The notes under the pieces were generated by a model. That model did no database searches. It was not told the origin of the DNA and worked only from the letters and a program-made list of their open reading frames with translations. Positions 1-10,002 of a stretch of 64,000 nucleotides of DNA are shown one piece after another (position 1 is the first letter of the stretch; every line of letters starts with the position of its first letter). The translations under genes were made by a program, and so were the position numbers. Origin of the DNA: Streptomyces sp. T12. GTDB taxonomy: Bacteria > Actinomycetota > Actinomycetes > Streptomycetales > Streptomycetaceae. The stretch is taken from the NCBI RefSeq assembly GCF_028736035.1, contig NZ_CP117866.1, forward strand, positions 10,953,001 through 11,017,000. Direction: 5' to 3'.

Positions 1-816
1 GGGGCGCCGCTGCGGATGGTCCACGTGCAGCAGTACGCCGCCTGGGCCGAGCCCGGTGTGCCGCCCGCCGGACGACCGCAGCCGGAGGACGATCCGGTGC
101 TCCACCACGTACGCCGGTATCTGGCGGGGCGGGTCGAGCGGCCGGAGACGGAGTATCTCGCCCCGGAGGGCGCGCCCGCCGCGGTGCTGCCCGAACTGGG
201 CTCCACGGCCCAGCTGTTGGTGCTCGGCTCCCGCGGGCGCGGGGGCTTCGCCGGCCTGCTGCTCGGCTCCAACGGCATGGCCGCCGCACGTGACGCCGAG
301 TGCCCGGTCGTCGTGGTGCCCAAGCCGGGACGCCAGGTCCACGACGACATGCCGATCGAGCCGGGGCCGCGGGTCGCCGTCGGCCTGCAGGTCGACAGCC
401 CCGACGAGGCCACACTGTCCTTCGCCTTCGCCGAGGCCGCCCGGCGCGGCGCCCGACTCCAGGTCGTCGCCGCCTATTCATGGCCGGCCCACCTCTGGAG
501 CGCGGCTCCCAGCCAGATCGTGCCGCCGCCCGTCGACCAGGACGCCGTCGAGCACGAGACCCGTACCCTCGCGGAAGGCTTCCTCGCCCCGTACCGCGAC
601 CGTCACCCCGAGGTCCACGCCGAGCCCTACGTCGCCCCGGGCGATGCGGCCGGCCATCTCGTCGCGGCTTCCAGGGACGCGAACCTGGTCGTCGTGGGCC
701 GCCACCGACGTCGCCTACTGGCACCCGCCCCCATGATGGGCTCGGTGACCCAGGCGGTCCTGCTGCACGCCGCGAGCCCGGTGGCCGTGGTGCCGCCCGC
801 GCCGCCGGAGGAGTGA
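1..816 (+). CDS. Universal stress protein, two USP domains (5' end cut by window)
   Basis: The reading frame is open from base 1, and the residues before the first internal Met continue the USP fold, so the gene starts outside the window. Two tandem UspA-type domains are visible. The first carries the nucleotide-binding signature GSRGRGGFAGLLLGSNG followed by CPVVVV. The second ends with the degenerate equivalent VVVGRHRRRLL...GSVTQAV. Tandem-USP proteins bind ATP or act as cytosolic stress factors; in actinomycetes they often respond to hypoxia or starvation. The damaged glycine motif suggests the second domain binds nucleotide poorly (inference). The next gene is convergent and ends 17 bp away. 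Confidence 0.88.
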   Translation, partial: GAPLRMVHVQQYAAWAEPGVPPAGRPQPEDDPVLHHVRRYLAGRVERPETEYLAPEGAPAAVLPELGSTAQLLVLGSRGRGGFAGLLLGSNGMAAARDAECPVVVVPKPGRQVHDDMPIEPGPRVAVGLQVDSPDEATLSFAFAEAARRGARLQVVAAYSWPAHLWSAAPSQIVPPPVDQDAVEHETRTLAEGFLAPYRDRHPEVHAEPYVAPGDAAGHLVAASRDANLVVVGRHRRRLLAPAPMMGSVTQAVLLHAASPVAVVPPAPPEE

Positions 817-833
817 GAGGACGCCGGAGTGCG

Positions 834-1829
834 TCACGCGGTGCCGAACCAGGCCTCGGCCAGGGACGGCAGCGTACCGTCGGCCGGTGCGCCCAACTCC
901 CGTATGTACCAAGGGAGATTGCTGTACACGTGCAGCAGTGTGTACGCCAGCAGCTCGGCCGGGGCGAAGGTGGTGCCGTACGACTTGGTGAGGCGGGCCA
1001 GCAGTCGCGGATCGCCGCGGGTGACGAACAGGCCCACGCCGACGAAGTCGTAGGCGCGGTCGCCGATCATGGCCGGCTCGAAGTCGAAGAGTCCGGTCAG
1101 GCGCCAGCCGTCGGGATCGACGAGGAAGTGCTGCCGCATGACCTCGGTGTGCAGCAGGGAACGGTGCGGGGTGCGCGGCAGCGGGACCGAGGCGAGGAAC
1201 TCCGGGATCTGCTCCAGCCAGGCGGCCGGCAGACCGCGCTCGCGCTGCTGCGACACCGCCCCGGCACGCTGCCGGTCCACGAACGCGCCCCAGTCCCCGG
1301 GCCCGAGGACGTCCTCGAGCGGCGCGGCATCGAGGGCATGGAGGACGGCCAGGGCCTCGCCGATCTCGGTGACGAGCCGCTCCCGGTCGGGGCGCGGGAC
1401 GCGGTCCCAGGCGCCGGCCAGGTTCTCGCCGCGCAGCCGGGACATCAGGACGTACCGCCAGCCGTTCTCGTACGGACCGGCGTCGCGCACGCTTGGCGTC
1501 GGGACGGGCAGGAGCCCCTGGACATGGGACAGGACGCGGCCCTCGGCGATGCCGTCCCGGGCGGCGGCTCCGGGGAACAGCTTGAGGACGTGTTCGTCGC
1601 CCACGGCGTAGACCGGCTGCGACCCGTCCGGGAACCGCGTCAGCGGGAGGCCGGCCAGACCGAGGCGGGCGCACAGGTCCTCCGCTCCCACCCGCATCAC
1701 TTCCTCGTCGGGGACGACGGCGTCCCATTCCTCGTCCGTTTCCACCGGCGGCAGCATGATCGGGACCGTAGGGCGGCCGCTGCCGGAGGGCAACGGAATT
1801 CCGCGGCCCGCGACGGCATCGCGGAGCAC
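834..1829 (-). CDS. APH-family phosphotransferase
   Basis: A 331-residue cytosolic protein of the aminoglycoside phosphotransferase/choline kinase fold. The C-terminal lobe shows LLHTEVMRQHFLV in the place of the usual HGDxxxxN catalytic loop, then LFDFEPAMIGDRAYDF in the position of the metal-binding DxD segment. The catalytic Asp is therefore replaced in an HTEV variant loop, so the substrate is unlikely to be an aminoglycoside. The N-terminal part (EEVMRVGAEDLCARLG, HVLKLFPG) fits the ATP lobe with its Lys. It is convergent with the upstream stress protein and divergent from the next gene. Substrate unknown. Confidence 0.75.
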   Translation of the reverse strand: MLRDAVAGRGIPLPSGSGRPTVPIMLPPVETDEEWDAVVPDEEVMRVGAEDLCARLGLAGLPLTRFPDGSQPVYAVGDEHVLKLFPGAAARDGIAEGRVLSHVQGLLPVPTPSVRDAGPYENGWRYVLMSRLRGENLAGAWDRVPRPDRERLVTEIGEALAVLHALDAAPLEDVLGPGDWGAFVDRQRAGAVSQQRERGLPAAWLEQIPEFLASVPLPRTPHRSLLHTEVMRQHFLVDPDGWRLTGLFDFEPAMIGDRAYDFVGVGLFVTRGDPRLLARLTKSYGTTFAPAELLAYTLLHVYSNLPWYIRELGAPADGTLPSLAEAWFGTA

Positions 1830-1915
1830 TCGGGAAGTCGCGCCCCGGGTCAGGGAGCAGGGTCCGAACCATGCCCGCGCGTCACGGAGCAGGCCCGGCC
1901 ACGTACCATGGCGAC

Positions 1916-2413
1916 ATGTCGTTCCTCCGCCGCCGCAGCGCCACGCCCGCCGGGCCCGACTTCGACGTACTGGCCATGGATCCGGGCGACTGGCCCGGCA
2001 ATCTGGGCGCCGGGCTGCTGCCCGCCCCCGACGGCAGCTGCCAGGGCGTCTTCCTGCGCTACGACCTCTTCGGCGGCCGCGGCCCCGCGATGATCATCGG
2101 CAATCTGCCCGAGGGTTCCCCGGCCCGCGAGGTCGACGAGGGCGAGATCCCCTTCGAGGTCGCGCAGCTGCTGCTGGCCCTGGAGAACGACGAGGAGGTC
2201 ACCGTCGTCGGCAGCGAGGACGTGCCCGTGATGCAGGGCGACAACCTCCTGATCGTGCGCCGTCTGAAGCTGAGCGAGAGCCGGATCTCCTGCGTGCAGT
2301 TCGACCGCAGCGACAACGTCCTGGTGACCATCGCCGCGTGGGACCGCCCCATCACCGACGATCTGTACGCCCTCCTGAAGCCGCTGCCCGCGGAGCTCTT
2401 CCAGCAGGGCTGA
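1916..2413 (+). CDS. Conserved hypothetical protein, about 165 aa
   Basis: A small acidic soluble protein beginning MSFLRRRSATPAGPDFDVL. The ATG at 1916 is preferred over an in-frame ATG at 1871 because the extra 15 residues overlap the divergent gene's promoter and look non-coding. There are no signal peptide or membrane segments. It has alternating strands (VTVVGSEDVPVMQGDNLLIVRRLKL) and a C-terminal FDRSDNVLVTIAAWDRP segment. I do not recognise a characterised family. It is divergent from the phosphotransferase and about 90 bp upstream of the secreted fucosidase, with no evident functional link. Confidence 0.65.
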   Translation: MSFLRRRSATPAGPDFDVLAMDPGDWPGNLGAGLLPAPDGSCQGVFLRYDLFGGRGPAMIIGNLPEGSPAREVDEGEIPFEVAQLLLALENDEEVTVVGSEDVPVMQGDNLLIVRRLKLSESRISCVQFDRSDNVLVTIAAWDRPITDDLYALLKPLPAELFQQG

Positions 2414-2467
2414 GTCCTCCCACCTGGGGCCCCGCTGTTCGGGGTTCCGCGCATGTTGTCATGACCC

Positions 2468-2496
2468 TTGTCGCAGAGTCATCGGACCTCTAGCGT
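2468..2496 (+). promoter_or_regulatory. Candidate promoter for the GH95 gene, possibly leaderless
   Basis: TTGTCG (2468-2473), a 17 bp spacer and TAGCGT (2491-2496) match the Streptomyces housekeeping consensus (TTGAC/TAGVNT). The -10 hexamer ends 8 bp before the ATG at 2505, so transcription would start at or next to the start codon. An AGGGG at 2498-2502 is too close to the ATG to be a good ribosome binding site. Confidence 0.5.
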
Positions 2497-2504
2497 CAGG
2501 GGTC

Positions 2505-4880
2505 ATGTCGCATGAGCCGCATGAGATCACTCGACGGACGACGTTAAAGGCCGCAGCCAGTGGTGCGGGCGCGCTTGCTCTGGGCGCGGGGTCCATCGAG
2601 GCTGTCGCCGCTGATTCCTCCGATGTATCGAGGGAGCGGCCATCAGTGCTCTGGTACACCGCTCCTGCCGCCGACTGGGAGCGCGAGGCCCTGCCCATCG
2701 GCAATGGCGCGCTCGGCGCCATGGTGTTCGGCACCCTCGCCTCCGAACGGCTGCAGTTCAACGAGAAGACCCTCTGGACCGGCGGCCCCGGTTCCACCCA
2801 GGGCTACGACCACGGCAACTGGCGCGCACCCCGCCCCGACGCGATCTCCGCCGTACAGGACGACCTCGACGCGCGGACCACCCTCGACCCCGAGTCGGTG
2901 GCCGACCGGCTCGGCCAGCCACGAACCGGCTACGGCGCCCACCAGACCTTCGGCGACCTCCACCTCGACCTGCCCGGCGCGCCGACGACGACCCCGGCGG
3001 ACTACCGACGCGAACTCGACCTCGACAACGCCGTCGCCTCGGTCTCCTACACCCACCAAGGCGTCCGCCACCAACGGGAGTTCTTCGCCTCCTACCCCGA
3101 TGGGGTGATCGTGGGCCGGCTCGCCGCCGACCGGCCGGGCAGCGTCACCTTCACCCTGCGCTACACCTCGCCACGCGCCGACTTCACGGCCACCGCGGCC
3201 GACGCGACTCTGACCGTGCGGGGCGCACTCGCCGACAACGGGCTGCGCTTCGAGGCGCAGGTGCGGGTGCGCAGTCGGGGTGGCACGGTGGCGTCCGACG
3301 GGGACGGCAGCATCACCGTGACCGGGGCCGACAGCGCCTGGTTCGTGCTGGCCGCGGGCACGGACTACGCCGACACCTACCCCGACTACCGCGGCCCGGA
3401 CCCGCACGCCGCCGTAGCCCGTGCCATGGGGCAGGCGGGCGACCGCTACGAGGCACTGCTCGGCCGGCACACCCGCGACCACCGAGCCCTGTTCGACCGA
3501 GTCGGCCTCGACATCGGCCAGTCACCGGCGGCAGACGTTCCCACCGACGCGCTCCTGGCCGCGTACAAGGGCGGGACGAGCGCGGCCGACCGCGCCCTCG
3601 AAGCCCTGTACTTCCAATACGGCCGTTACCTGATCATCGCCTCCTCGCGCCCCGGCTCACTGCCCGCCAACCTCCAGGGCGTCTGGAACAACAGCACCAC
3701 GCCCCCGTGGTCGGCGGACTACCACACCAACATCAACATCCAGATGAACTACTGGCCGGCCGAGGCCGCGAACCTCGCCGAGACGACGGCGCCGTACGAC
3801 CGCTTCGTCGAGGCCCTGCGCGCGCCCGGACGCCGTACGGCGAAGGAGATGTTCGGCTCGCGCGGCTGGGTCGTGCACAACGAGACCAACCCGTACGGCT
3901 TCACCGGCGTGCACGACTGGGCGACCGCGTTCTGGTTCCCCGAGGCGGCGGCCTGGCTGACCCAACAGCTGTACGAGCACTACAGGTTCGGCGGCTCCAC
4001 CGACTACCTCCGCACCACCGCGTACCCCGTGATGAAGGAGGCCACCGAGTTCTGGCTCGACAACCTGCGCACCGATCCGCGTGACGGAACCCTCGTCGTC
4101 ACCCCCAGCTACTCGCCCGAGCACGGCGACTTCACCGCCGGTGCGGCCATGTCGCAGCAGATCGTCCACGACCTGTTCACCAACACCCTGGAAGCGGCCC
4201 GGATCCTGGGCGACACGCCCGGCTTCCGCCGCCGCGTCGAAGACGCGCTGAACCGGCTCGATGCCGGTCTTCGTATCGGCTCCTGGGGCCAACTCCAGGA
4301 GTGGAAGGAGGACTTGGACGACTCCACCGACACCCACCGGCACGTCTCGCACCTGTTCGCCCTCCACCCCGGACGGCAGATCGAACCCGGTAGCAAGTGG
4401 GCGGATGCCGCCAAGGTCTCCCTCACCGCGCGCGGTGACGGCGGCACCGGCTGGTCCAAGGCCTGGAAGATCAACTTCTGGGCCCGGCTGCGCGACGGCG
4501 ACCACGCCCACAAGATGCTCGGCGAACAGCTCACGTCCTCGACCCTGCCCAACCTCTGGGACACCCACCCGCCCTTCCAGATCGACGGCAACTTCGGCGC
4601 CACCGCCGGGATCGTGGAGATGCTGCTGCAGAGCCAGTACGACGCCATCGAGGTGCTGCCCGCCCTGCCCGCCACCTGGCCGACCGGCTCGGTCCGCGGC
4701 CTGCGAGCCCGCGGCGGCGCCACCCTCGACATCGAGTGGGCGGCCGGACGGGCGACCCGCATCGCCCTGAAGGCGTCCCGGACCCGTGAACTCACCGTAC
4801 GCAGCGACCTGTTCAAGGACGGGCAGCTGACCTTCAAGGCGATCGCCGGGCGACGCTACACCTGGCAGAGGGAGGACTGA
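2505..4880 (+). CDS. Secreted glycoside hydrolase family 95 (alpha-L-fucosidase type)
   Basis: 791 residues with an N-terminal Tat signal (RRTTLKAAASGAGALALG, then AVAA). The mature part opens with LWYTAPAADWEREALPIGNG and LQFNEKTLWTGG, typical of the GH95 beta-sandwich, followed by an (alpha/alpha)6 barrel. Catalytic elements known from the family are present: the Asn pair region HTNINIQMNYWPAE, the Glu in SYSPEHG and the Asp in FQIDGNFG. The enzyme would release terminal L-fucose (or L-galactose) from plant or host glycans outside the cell. The length matches the family. It converges on the amidase gene with only 5 bp between stops. Confidence 0.9.
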   Translation: MSHEPHEITRRTTLKAAASGAGALALGAGSIEAVAADSSDVSRERPSVLWYTAPAADWEREALPIGNGALGAMVFGTLASERLQFNEKTLWTGGPGSTQGYDHGNWRAPRPDAISAVQDDLDARTTLDPESVADRLGQPRTGYGAHQTFGDLHLDLPGAPTTTPADYRRELDLDNAVASVSYTHQGVRHQREFFASYPDGVIVGRLAADRPGSVTFTLRYTSPRADFTATAADATLTVRGALADNGLRFEAQVRVRSRGGTVASDGDGSITVTGADSAWFVLAAGTDYADTYPDYRGPDPHAAVARAMGQAGDRYEALLGRHTRDHRALFDRVGLDIGQSPAADVPTDALLAAYKGGTSAADRALEALYFQYGRYLIIASSRPGSLPANLQGVWNNSTTPPWSADYHTNINIQMNYWPAEAANLAETTAPYDRFVEALRAPGRRTAKEMFGSRGWVVHNETNPYGFTGVHDWATAFWFPEAAAWLTQQLYEHYRFGGSTDYLRTTAYPVMKEATEFWLDNLRTDPRDGTLVVTPSYSPEHGDFTAGAAMSQQIVHDLFTNTLEAARILGDTPGFRRRVEDALNRLDAGLRIGSWGQLQEWKEDLDDSTDTHRHVSHLFALHPGRQIEPGSKWADAAKVSLTARGDGGTGWSKAWKINFWARLRDGDHAHKMLGEQLTSSTLPNLWDTHPPFQIDGNFGATAGIVEMLLQSQYDAIEVLPALPATWPTGSVRGLRARGGATLDIEWAAGRATRIALKASRTRELTVRSDLFKDGQLTFKAIAGRRYTWQRED

Positions 4881-4885
4881 CCCCG

Positions 4886-6805
4886 CTAGGAACCCGACGC
4901 CCCTACCCGCACATCCGCCGCCCGCACGAACGCCACCCGATGGCCGAACTGGATCTCGTAATAGACGTCCTTGCCGACCACGACCCGGTGTGAGGACCCG
5001 TCGAAGGCCACGGCGTAGTAGTACTCGCCCGGAAGTTTGCCGCCCACCGCGTACCGCTGGCCCGCGGGCAAGGTGTACGGCAGCGGCGACACCGCCTGGG
5101 CGGGTACGTCCGTCGGATAGGCGGAGGCCTCGGGGTAGGCACGCCCGTACACCGGGATGGTCCTGAGGCCGTCCTTTGGCGTCACCACGAGGCCGGTCGC
5201 GTTCACCGCGGTCGGGTTCTTCTTCGGGTTCTTGAACCACGCCTTCTGGCCCAGGTACCAGATCGCCGTCCAGTCGCCGTTCCGGCCGGCGACCGCGTAC
5301 TGCTGACCGGTCGAGACCCGCGAGGACAGGTCGTTCACCCCGGTGGTCGGGGTCGAGCCCAGGCCGACGTCCTTGATCAGGGGATACGACTCGCCGGGCC
5401 CGGAATACAGCCGCACCGCGCTCGAACCGTGGTCCGCGCAGGGCACGCCCGCGGTGACGCAGCCGGTGTACCGGGGCCGGTTGGCGGCGTAGTCGGGGCG
5501 GATCGTCACCAGGCCGCCGTTCGGGCCCGCGGTGGCCTCGAAGGGGCGGCCGAGCAGCTCGAAGTAGTGCCGCCAGTCCCAGTACGGACCCGGGTCGGTG
5601 TGCATACCGCTGACCGCCGACGAGGTCGGACCCGGCACGTTGTCGTGGCCGAGGATGTGCTGCCGGTCCAGCGGGATGCCGTACTTCTTCGCGAGGTACG
5701 TCACCAGGCGTGCCGAGGACCGGTACATCGCCTCCGTGTACCAGGCGTCCGGCCGCGCCAGGAAGCCCTCGTGCTCCAGGCCGATCGACTTGGCGTTGAC
5801 GTACCAGTTGCCCGCGTGCCAGGCGACGTCCTTGGCCTTCACATGCTGGGCGATGTGCCCGTCCGTGGAGCGCAGTGTGTATTGCCACGACACATAGGTC
5901 GGGTCCTGCACCATGGTGAGGACTCCCTCCCAGGCGCCCTCCGTGTCATGGATGACGATGTAGTCGATGCCCGGGGAGGCCGGGCGGTTGCCCAGGTCGT
6001 GGTTGCCGTAGTCGCCGTCCCCGAACTCCTCGTACGGTGCCGGGATCCACTCGCAGGACACCGTCGTCGGGCACTCGGTCTGCGCGGCGTCGAGCGTCCG
6101 CAACCCCGCCCGGCTCAGCTGCCCCGGGTCGGGGGAGAGGCGTGGCTGAGCGGCCAGGGCGACCAGCTGGCCCGCGTCCGTGGCACGCTTCTGGCCGGTG
6201 CGCAGCACGTCGTAGACGTCATTGGCGTACGCCGTCGCGGTCGCGGTGTCGTCGGCACCGGAGAAGCGGGCCACCGCGCCGTACCAGTCCGCCGGGTCGG
6301 AACTCGGCGGTTCGCCCAGCTCCTTCTGCGCGGCGGCGAGCAGGGCGGCACCGCCGGCCACATTGGCGGCCGGGTCCGTACGCAGCTGCTCCGGGCGCAG
6401 ACCGGTCAGTTCGGCCGCCTTCGGCAACGTCCTGAGGCGGGCCGGGATCTCCGCGGTCTCCGGCAGCTTCGCCTCGGGGAGCAGGGGCGGGCGGGCGCTG
6501 TCGCCGCGCGCGTCCTCCGAGCCGTCACTGTGGTGCGGCGGCTGCTCGGCGAGCGCAGTGCGGGCGTCGGTGAGGTGCATCGGGCCGTAACCGCCGGTCA
6601 CACTGGGCGCCCCGGCGTGTGTGTCCCAGCGGGACTGGAGGTAGGAGACGCCGAGCAGGACGCTCTGCGGCACGTGGTACTCGGCGGCCGCGGCGGCGAA
6701 GGCCGACTGCAGGTGGTTCTCCGCGTTCCGGGCATTGGACGGGGCCGCGCCCAGCAGCGGGAACAACAGTGCCGCAGCGGCCATGGCGGTGACGGATCCT
6801 CGCAA
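4886..6805 (-). CDS. Secreted N-acetylmuramoyl-L-alanine amidase
   Basis: 639 residues with a Sec signal peptide ([25 protein letters not shown]). The N-terminal third ([22 protein letters not shown]...[10 protein letters not shown]) resembles a lytic-transglycosylase-like helical domain. An Amidase_2 (T7 lysozyme-like) zinc domain follows at about 280-430, with the His of YIVIHDTEG, the central SIGLEHEG and the C-terminal [10 protein letters not shown]. The last 190 residues hold repeated YAVAG/YAVGG segments suggesting SH3-like wall-binding modules. It would cleave the muramyl-peptide bond during wall turnover or attack on other bacteria. Confidence 0.88.
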   Translation of the reverse strand: MRGSVTAMAAAALLFPLLGAAPSNARNAENHLQSAFAAAAAEYHVPQSVLLGVSYLQSRWDTHAGAPSVTGGYGPMHLTDARTALAEQPPHHSDGSEDARGDSARPPLLPEAKLPETAEIPARLRTLPKAAELTGLRPEQLRTDPAANVAGGAALLAAAQKELGEPPSSDPADWYGAVARFSGADDTATATAYANDVYDVLRTGQKRATDAGQLVALAAQPRLSPDPGQLSRAGLRTLDAAQTECPTTVSCEWIPAPYEEFGDGDYGNHDLGNRPASPGIDYIVIHDTEGAWEGVLTMVQDPTYVSWQYTLRSTDGHIAQHVKAKDVAWHAGNWYVNAKSIGLEHEGFLARPDAWYTEAMYRSSARLVTYLAKKYGIPLDRQHILGHDNVPGPTSSAVSGMHTDPGPYWDWRHYFELLGRPFEATAGPNGGLVTIRPDYAANRPRYTGCVTAGVPCADHGSSAVRLYSGPGESYPLIKDVGLGSTPTTGVNDLSSRVSTGQQYAVAGRNGDWTAIWYLGQKAWFKNPKKNPTAVNATGLVVTPKDGLRTIPVYGRAYPEASAYPTDVPAQAVSPLPYTLPAGQRYAVGGKLPGEYYYAVAFDGSSHRVVVGKDVYYEIQFGHRVAFVRAADVRVGASGS

Positions 6806-7011
6806 TGCAGCCTCCAGGGACGGTCGGGCGCGATGAGCCGTGCGGGGCCGGGCGTGCGTCTGTGGTACCGGCTGTCCGACGATCCGTCAATCATGCCGAC
6901 CGGCAGGTGAATACCCCTGTAAATCGAGGGTCCCGGGAGTTTCGCGGCGGCAGCCTGAGGGCCTGCGGGGCGTCAGTGGCGTACACCAATGGGGCGTTTA
7001 CGGCCGTACAC

Positions 7012-7060
7012 ACGACAGTCCGCGGTGCGCCGCTGTCCAGCGCGCACCGCGGACTGTCGT
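7012..7060 (-). terminator. Perfect 19-bp stem-loop, likely terminator
   Basis: Arms 7012-7030 (ACGACAGTCCGCGGTGCGC) and 7042-7060 are perfect reverse complements around an 11-nt loop. The hairpin starts 5 bp past the stop of the phosphotransferase gene on the minus strand. There is no T-run, as is usual for Streptomyces terminators. Confidence 0.8.
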
Positions 7061-7065
7061 CCCCG

Positions 7066-8211
7066 TCAGCGAGTGCCGACCGCCGCGCGCACGGCCCGTC
7101 GGGCCAGCTGGCAGTCGTCGTGCAGCCGCCTCAGCAGCAGCCGCTGTTCCTCGCCGGACGGCGCAGCACCCAGGTGGGCCACTCCCGGTGCCGCCGGGGT
7201 CGGAGCGTCGTGCATCGAACGCTGCACGGCCGTCTCGTAGGTACGGATCTCACGGGTCAGTACGAGCATCAGGTTCACCAGGAACGCGTCCCGTGAAGCC
7301 GGGCCCGCCGACTGGGCGATCTGGCTGATCTGCCGACGGGCCGCCGGCGCGTCCCCGAGCACCGACCACAGCGTCGCCAGGTCGTAGCCCGGCAAATACC
7401 AGCCCGCGTGCTCCCAGTCCACCAGCACTGGACCGGCCGGTGAGAGCAGGATGTTCGAGAGCAGTGCGTCGCCGTGGCAGAACTGGCCCATGCCCTGCCG
7501 GCCCGCGGTCGTCGCGATGCCGTGCAGCAGCTTCTGCAGATCGCCCATGTCCCGGTCGGTGAGCAGGCCCAGATCGTGGTACCGGGAGATCCGGGTCGCG
7601 TAGTCCAGCGGTGCGTCGAACGTGCCCGCCGGGGGCCGCCACGCGTTGAGCCGGCAGATCGCTCCGAGTGCCGCCCTGATGTCCGCACGCGGCGGCGCCT
7701 CCACCGGGTGTCGCTGCAGTGCCGCCACCCGGCCCGGCATCCGCTCGATGACGAGCGTGCAGTTGTCCGGATCCGCTGCGATCAGTCTCGGCACACGCAC
7801 CGGTGGGCGGTGCCGGACGAACGAGCGGTATGCCGCTATTTCGTGCCGGATCCGCTCGGCCCACGCCGGCGAGTGGTCGAGTAAACACTTGGCGACGGCC
7901 GTGCTGCGTCCGGTCGTGCCGACCAGGAGCACGGACCGCCCACTGCGGCGCAGCACCTGCACCGGAGCGAACTCCGGACAGATCCGGTGCACCGACGCGA
8001 TCGCCGAACGCAGCTGGGCGCCCTGAGGGCCGGACAAGTCGAGTCTCCCGCTGAGCGGTTGGGTGCCGAGCCCCGCGGGGCGGCGCGTCCGGCCCGCACC
8101 GAGCACGGGGGCGGCCGTCGGCCGCGCGGGGTCGAGGTAGGGGCCGCCGCCCGCCGGGCGGGGGCGCAGCGACCGGGGTGGGGCGGACACGGAGGACGAT
8201 GCTGCGTACAT
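7066..8211 (-). CDS. APH-family phosphotransferase, divergent from nsdB-like gene
   Basis: 381 residues. The kinase core is intact: [14 protein letters not shown] matches the catalytic HGDxxxxN loop and [18 protein letters not shown] the metal-binding Asp segment. An ATP-lobe Lys lies in [13 protein letters not shown]. The first about 65 residues (Pro/Arg-rich) may not be part of the fold, and a later start is possible. Its substrate is unknown; this subgroup is not known to give drug resistance. It is divergent from the NsdB-like regulator with about 245 bp between start codons, an arrangement I recall for nsdB loci, which hints at a shared regulatory role (inference). Confidence 0.8.
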   Translation of the reverse strand: MYAASSSVSAPPRSLRPRPAGGGPYLDPARPTAAPVLGAGRTRRPAGLGTQPLSGRLDLSGPQGAQLRSAIASVHRICPEFAPVQVLRRSGRSVLLVGTTGRSTAVAKCLLDHSPAWAERIRHEIAAYRSFVRHRPPVRVPRLIAADPDNCTLVIERMPGRVAALQRHPVEAPPRADIRAALGAICRLNAWRPPAGTFDAPLDYATRISRYHDLGLLTDRDMGDLQKLLHGIATTAGRQGMGQFCHGDALLSNILLSPAGPVLVDWEHAGWYLPGYDLATLWSVLGDAPAARRQISQIAQSAGPASRDAFLVNLMLVLTREIRTYETAVQRSMHDAPTPAAPGVAHLGAAPSGEEQRLLLRRLHDDCQLARRAVRAAVGTR

Positions 8212-8456
8212 GGGAGAGACAGATCCCTTCGTGTGCCTGCGAAGTCAAAGCGCGACCCGATCCGGCCGCCCGGGTGCACCCTGGGGAATGCACCAGCCGT
8301 ATCAAGAGGGCGACCGGGTCGGGGTGGCGCTTTCCTACCTGACACCCGATGCCCAGTGGCACACCATCTGGCGCACCCTGGCGAACCCTGGCGAATAGTC
8401 CCGAGGCAACTCTCACCGAGCTACTGTCAACTCAGCCGAGAACCTGGGGGCTTGAC

Positions 8457-9953
8457 GTGAGCGGACAACCCAACACCCGCCTATCGGACCTGTTCGGCCT
8501 CGCCGGCTGGTCCAAGGGTGAGCTCGCGAGGCTGGTCAACCGGCAGGCGGCGGCCATGGGCCACCCCCAGTTGGCGACCGACACCTCGCGGGTGCGGCGG
8601 TGGATCGACATGGGAGAGATCCCGCGCGATCCGGTGCCGCGGGTGCTGGCGGCCCTGTTCACCGAGCGTCTCGGCCGTGTCGTGACCATGGAGGACCTCG
8701 GTCTGGTCCGGCACGGGCGTGCGGGGAAACGGCAGGACGGCGGGAGTGTGGAGCATCCCGACGGTGTGCCCTGGGCGCCCGAGCGGACGGCTGCGGTCCT
8801 CACCGAATTCACGGGAATGGACCTCATGCTCAACCGACGCGGCTTGGTGGGCGCGGGTGCCGCGCTCGCCGCGGGATCCGCACTCAGCAGCGCCATGCAC
8901 GACTGGCTGCACACCGACCCGGCCCTCAGGGCCGACGCCCCCCAGTTCGACGACCCGTTGCACGCCGAACCCGCTGGGTTCGACCGTTACGAGGCCGCCC
9001 CCATCGGATCGCAGGAGATCGAGGAACTGGAGCGCTCGGTAGAGGTGTTCCGGGCCTGGGACGCGGCCCGCGGCGGCGGGCTCCAGCGCAAGGCAGTCGT
9101 AGGCCAACTCAACGAGGTGGGCGGCATGCTCGCCTACCGTCACCCCGACCATCTGCAGCGGCGCCTGTGGGGCGTCGCCGCCAACCTCGCCGTCCTCGCC
9201 GGCTGGATGTCGCACGACGTCGGCCTGGAACCCACGGCCCAGAAGTACTTCGTCATCGCCGCCCACGCGGCCCGAGAGGGCGGCGACCGGCCCCGCGCCG
9301 GGGAGGCGCTCTCCCGAGCGGCTCGCCAGATGGTGCACCTCGGCCGGCCCGACGACGCACTCGACCTCATGAAGCTCGCCCAGTCCGGCTCCGGCGACGA
9401 GGTGCTGCCGCGCACCAGGGCCATGTTCCACACCATCGAGGCCTGGGCACAGGCGTCCATGGGCAAGGGCCAGGCCATGCGCCGCACCCTGGGACAGGCG
9501 GAGGACCTCTTCGTCTCCGACAAGAGCGACGTACCGCCACCGAGCTGGATGCAGACCTTCAAGGACGAGGATCTGTACGGCATGCAGGCCCTGGCCTACC
9601 GCACGCTGGCCGAGTTCGAGCCCGGCGCGGCCGCGCACGCCCAGCACTACGCGGAGAAGGCCCTGGCCCTGCGCATCGACGGCCGGGAGCGGTCGAAGAT
9701 CTTCGACCATCTGTCCATGGCGTCCGCCTGCTTCATCGCGGACGACCCCGAACAGGCGGACCGGTACGCACGACTGGCCCTGATGTCCATGGGCTCGAAC
9801 TCGTCCGGCCGCACCTGGGACCGGCTGCGCCAGATGTACCGGCTCACCGCCGAGTACTCCAGCTACCCGAAGATCCACGAACTACGGGAGGAGATCCGGT
9901 TGGCGCTGCCCAAGGCGAGGAAGCCGGGCGGCGGCAACAGCGCACAGGCATAA
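8457..9953 (+). CDS. nsdB: NsdB-type regulatory protein
   Basis: 498 residues from a GTG at 8457 that follows CTGGGGG; upstream in-frame ATG codons give an unconvincing extension. The N-terminus (LAGWSKGELARLVNRQAAAMGHPQLATDTSRVRRWI) is the helix-turn-helix-like domain shared by the Streptomyces NsdA/NsdB proteins, and the rest is helical, TPR-like (AHAAREGGDRPRAGEALSRAARQMVHLG). NsdA and NsdB are negative regulators of sporulation and antibiotic production in S. coelicolor. NsdB is preferred because of the divergent phosphotransferase and the nearby chpB-like gene; this rests on remembered synteny. Cytosolic. Confidence 0.72.
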   Translation: MSGQPNTRLSDLFGLAGWSKGELARLVNRQAAAMGHPQLATDTSRVRRWIDMGEIPRDPVPRVLAALFTERLGRVVTMEDLGLVRHGRAGKRQDGGSVEHPDGVPWAPERTAAVLTEFTGMDLMLNRRGLVGAGAALAAGSALSSAMHDWLHTDPALRADAPQFDDPLHAEPAGFDRYEAAPIGSQEIEELERSVEVFRAWDAARGGGLQRKAVVGQLNEVGGMLAYRHPDHLQRRLWGVAANLAVLAGWMSHDVGLEPTAQKYFVIAAHAAREGGDRPRAGEALSRAARQMVHLGRPDDALDLMKLAQSGSGDEVLPRTRAMFHTIEAWAQASMGKGQAMRRTLGQAEDLFVSDKSDVPPPSWMQTFKDEDLYGMQALAYRTLAEFEPGAAAHAQHYAEKALALRIDGRERSKIFDHLSMASACFIADDPEQADRYARLALMSMGSNSSGRTWDRLRQMYRLTAEYSSYPKIHELREEIRLALPKARKPGGGNSAQA

Positions 9954-9977
9954 GGGGACTGCGCGACTGATTGATCT

Positions 9978-10001
9978 CCGTAGGTCCGTAGTTCCGTAGG
10001 T
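9978..10001. repeat. Three tandem 8-bp repeats (CCGTAGKT)
   Basis: CCGTAGGT, CCGTAGTT and CCGTAGGT lie head to tail in the 49-bp gap between two convergent genes. They probably reflect replication slippage; no function is visible. Confidence 0.6.
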
Positions 10002-10002
10002 C

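Noticed and set aside
300..2093. A 597-codon plus-strand frame over the stress protein and phosphotransferase
   Set aside because: Arg/Pro/Gly-rich shadow sequence of GC-rich codons.
3657..5888. A 743-codon minus-strand frame across the fucosidase and amidase
   Set aside because: It spans two genes with clear families on their own frames; no motif of its own.
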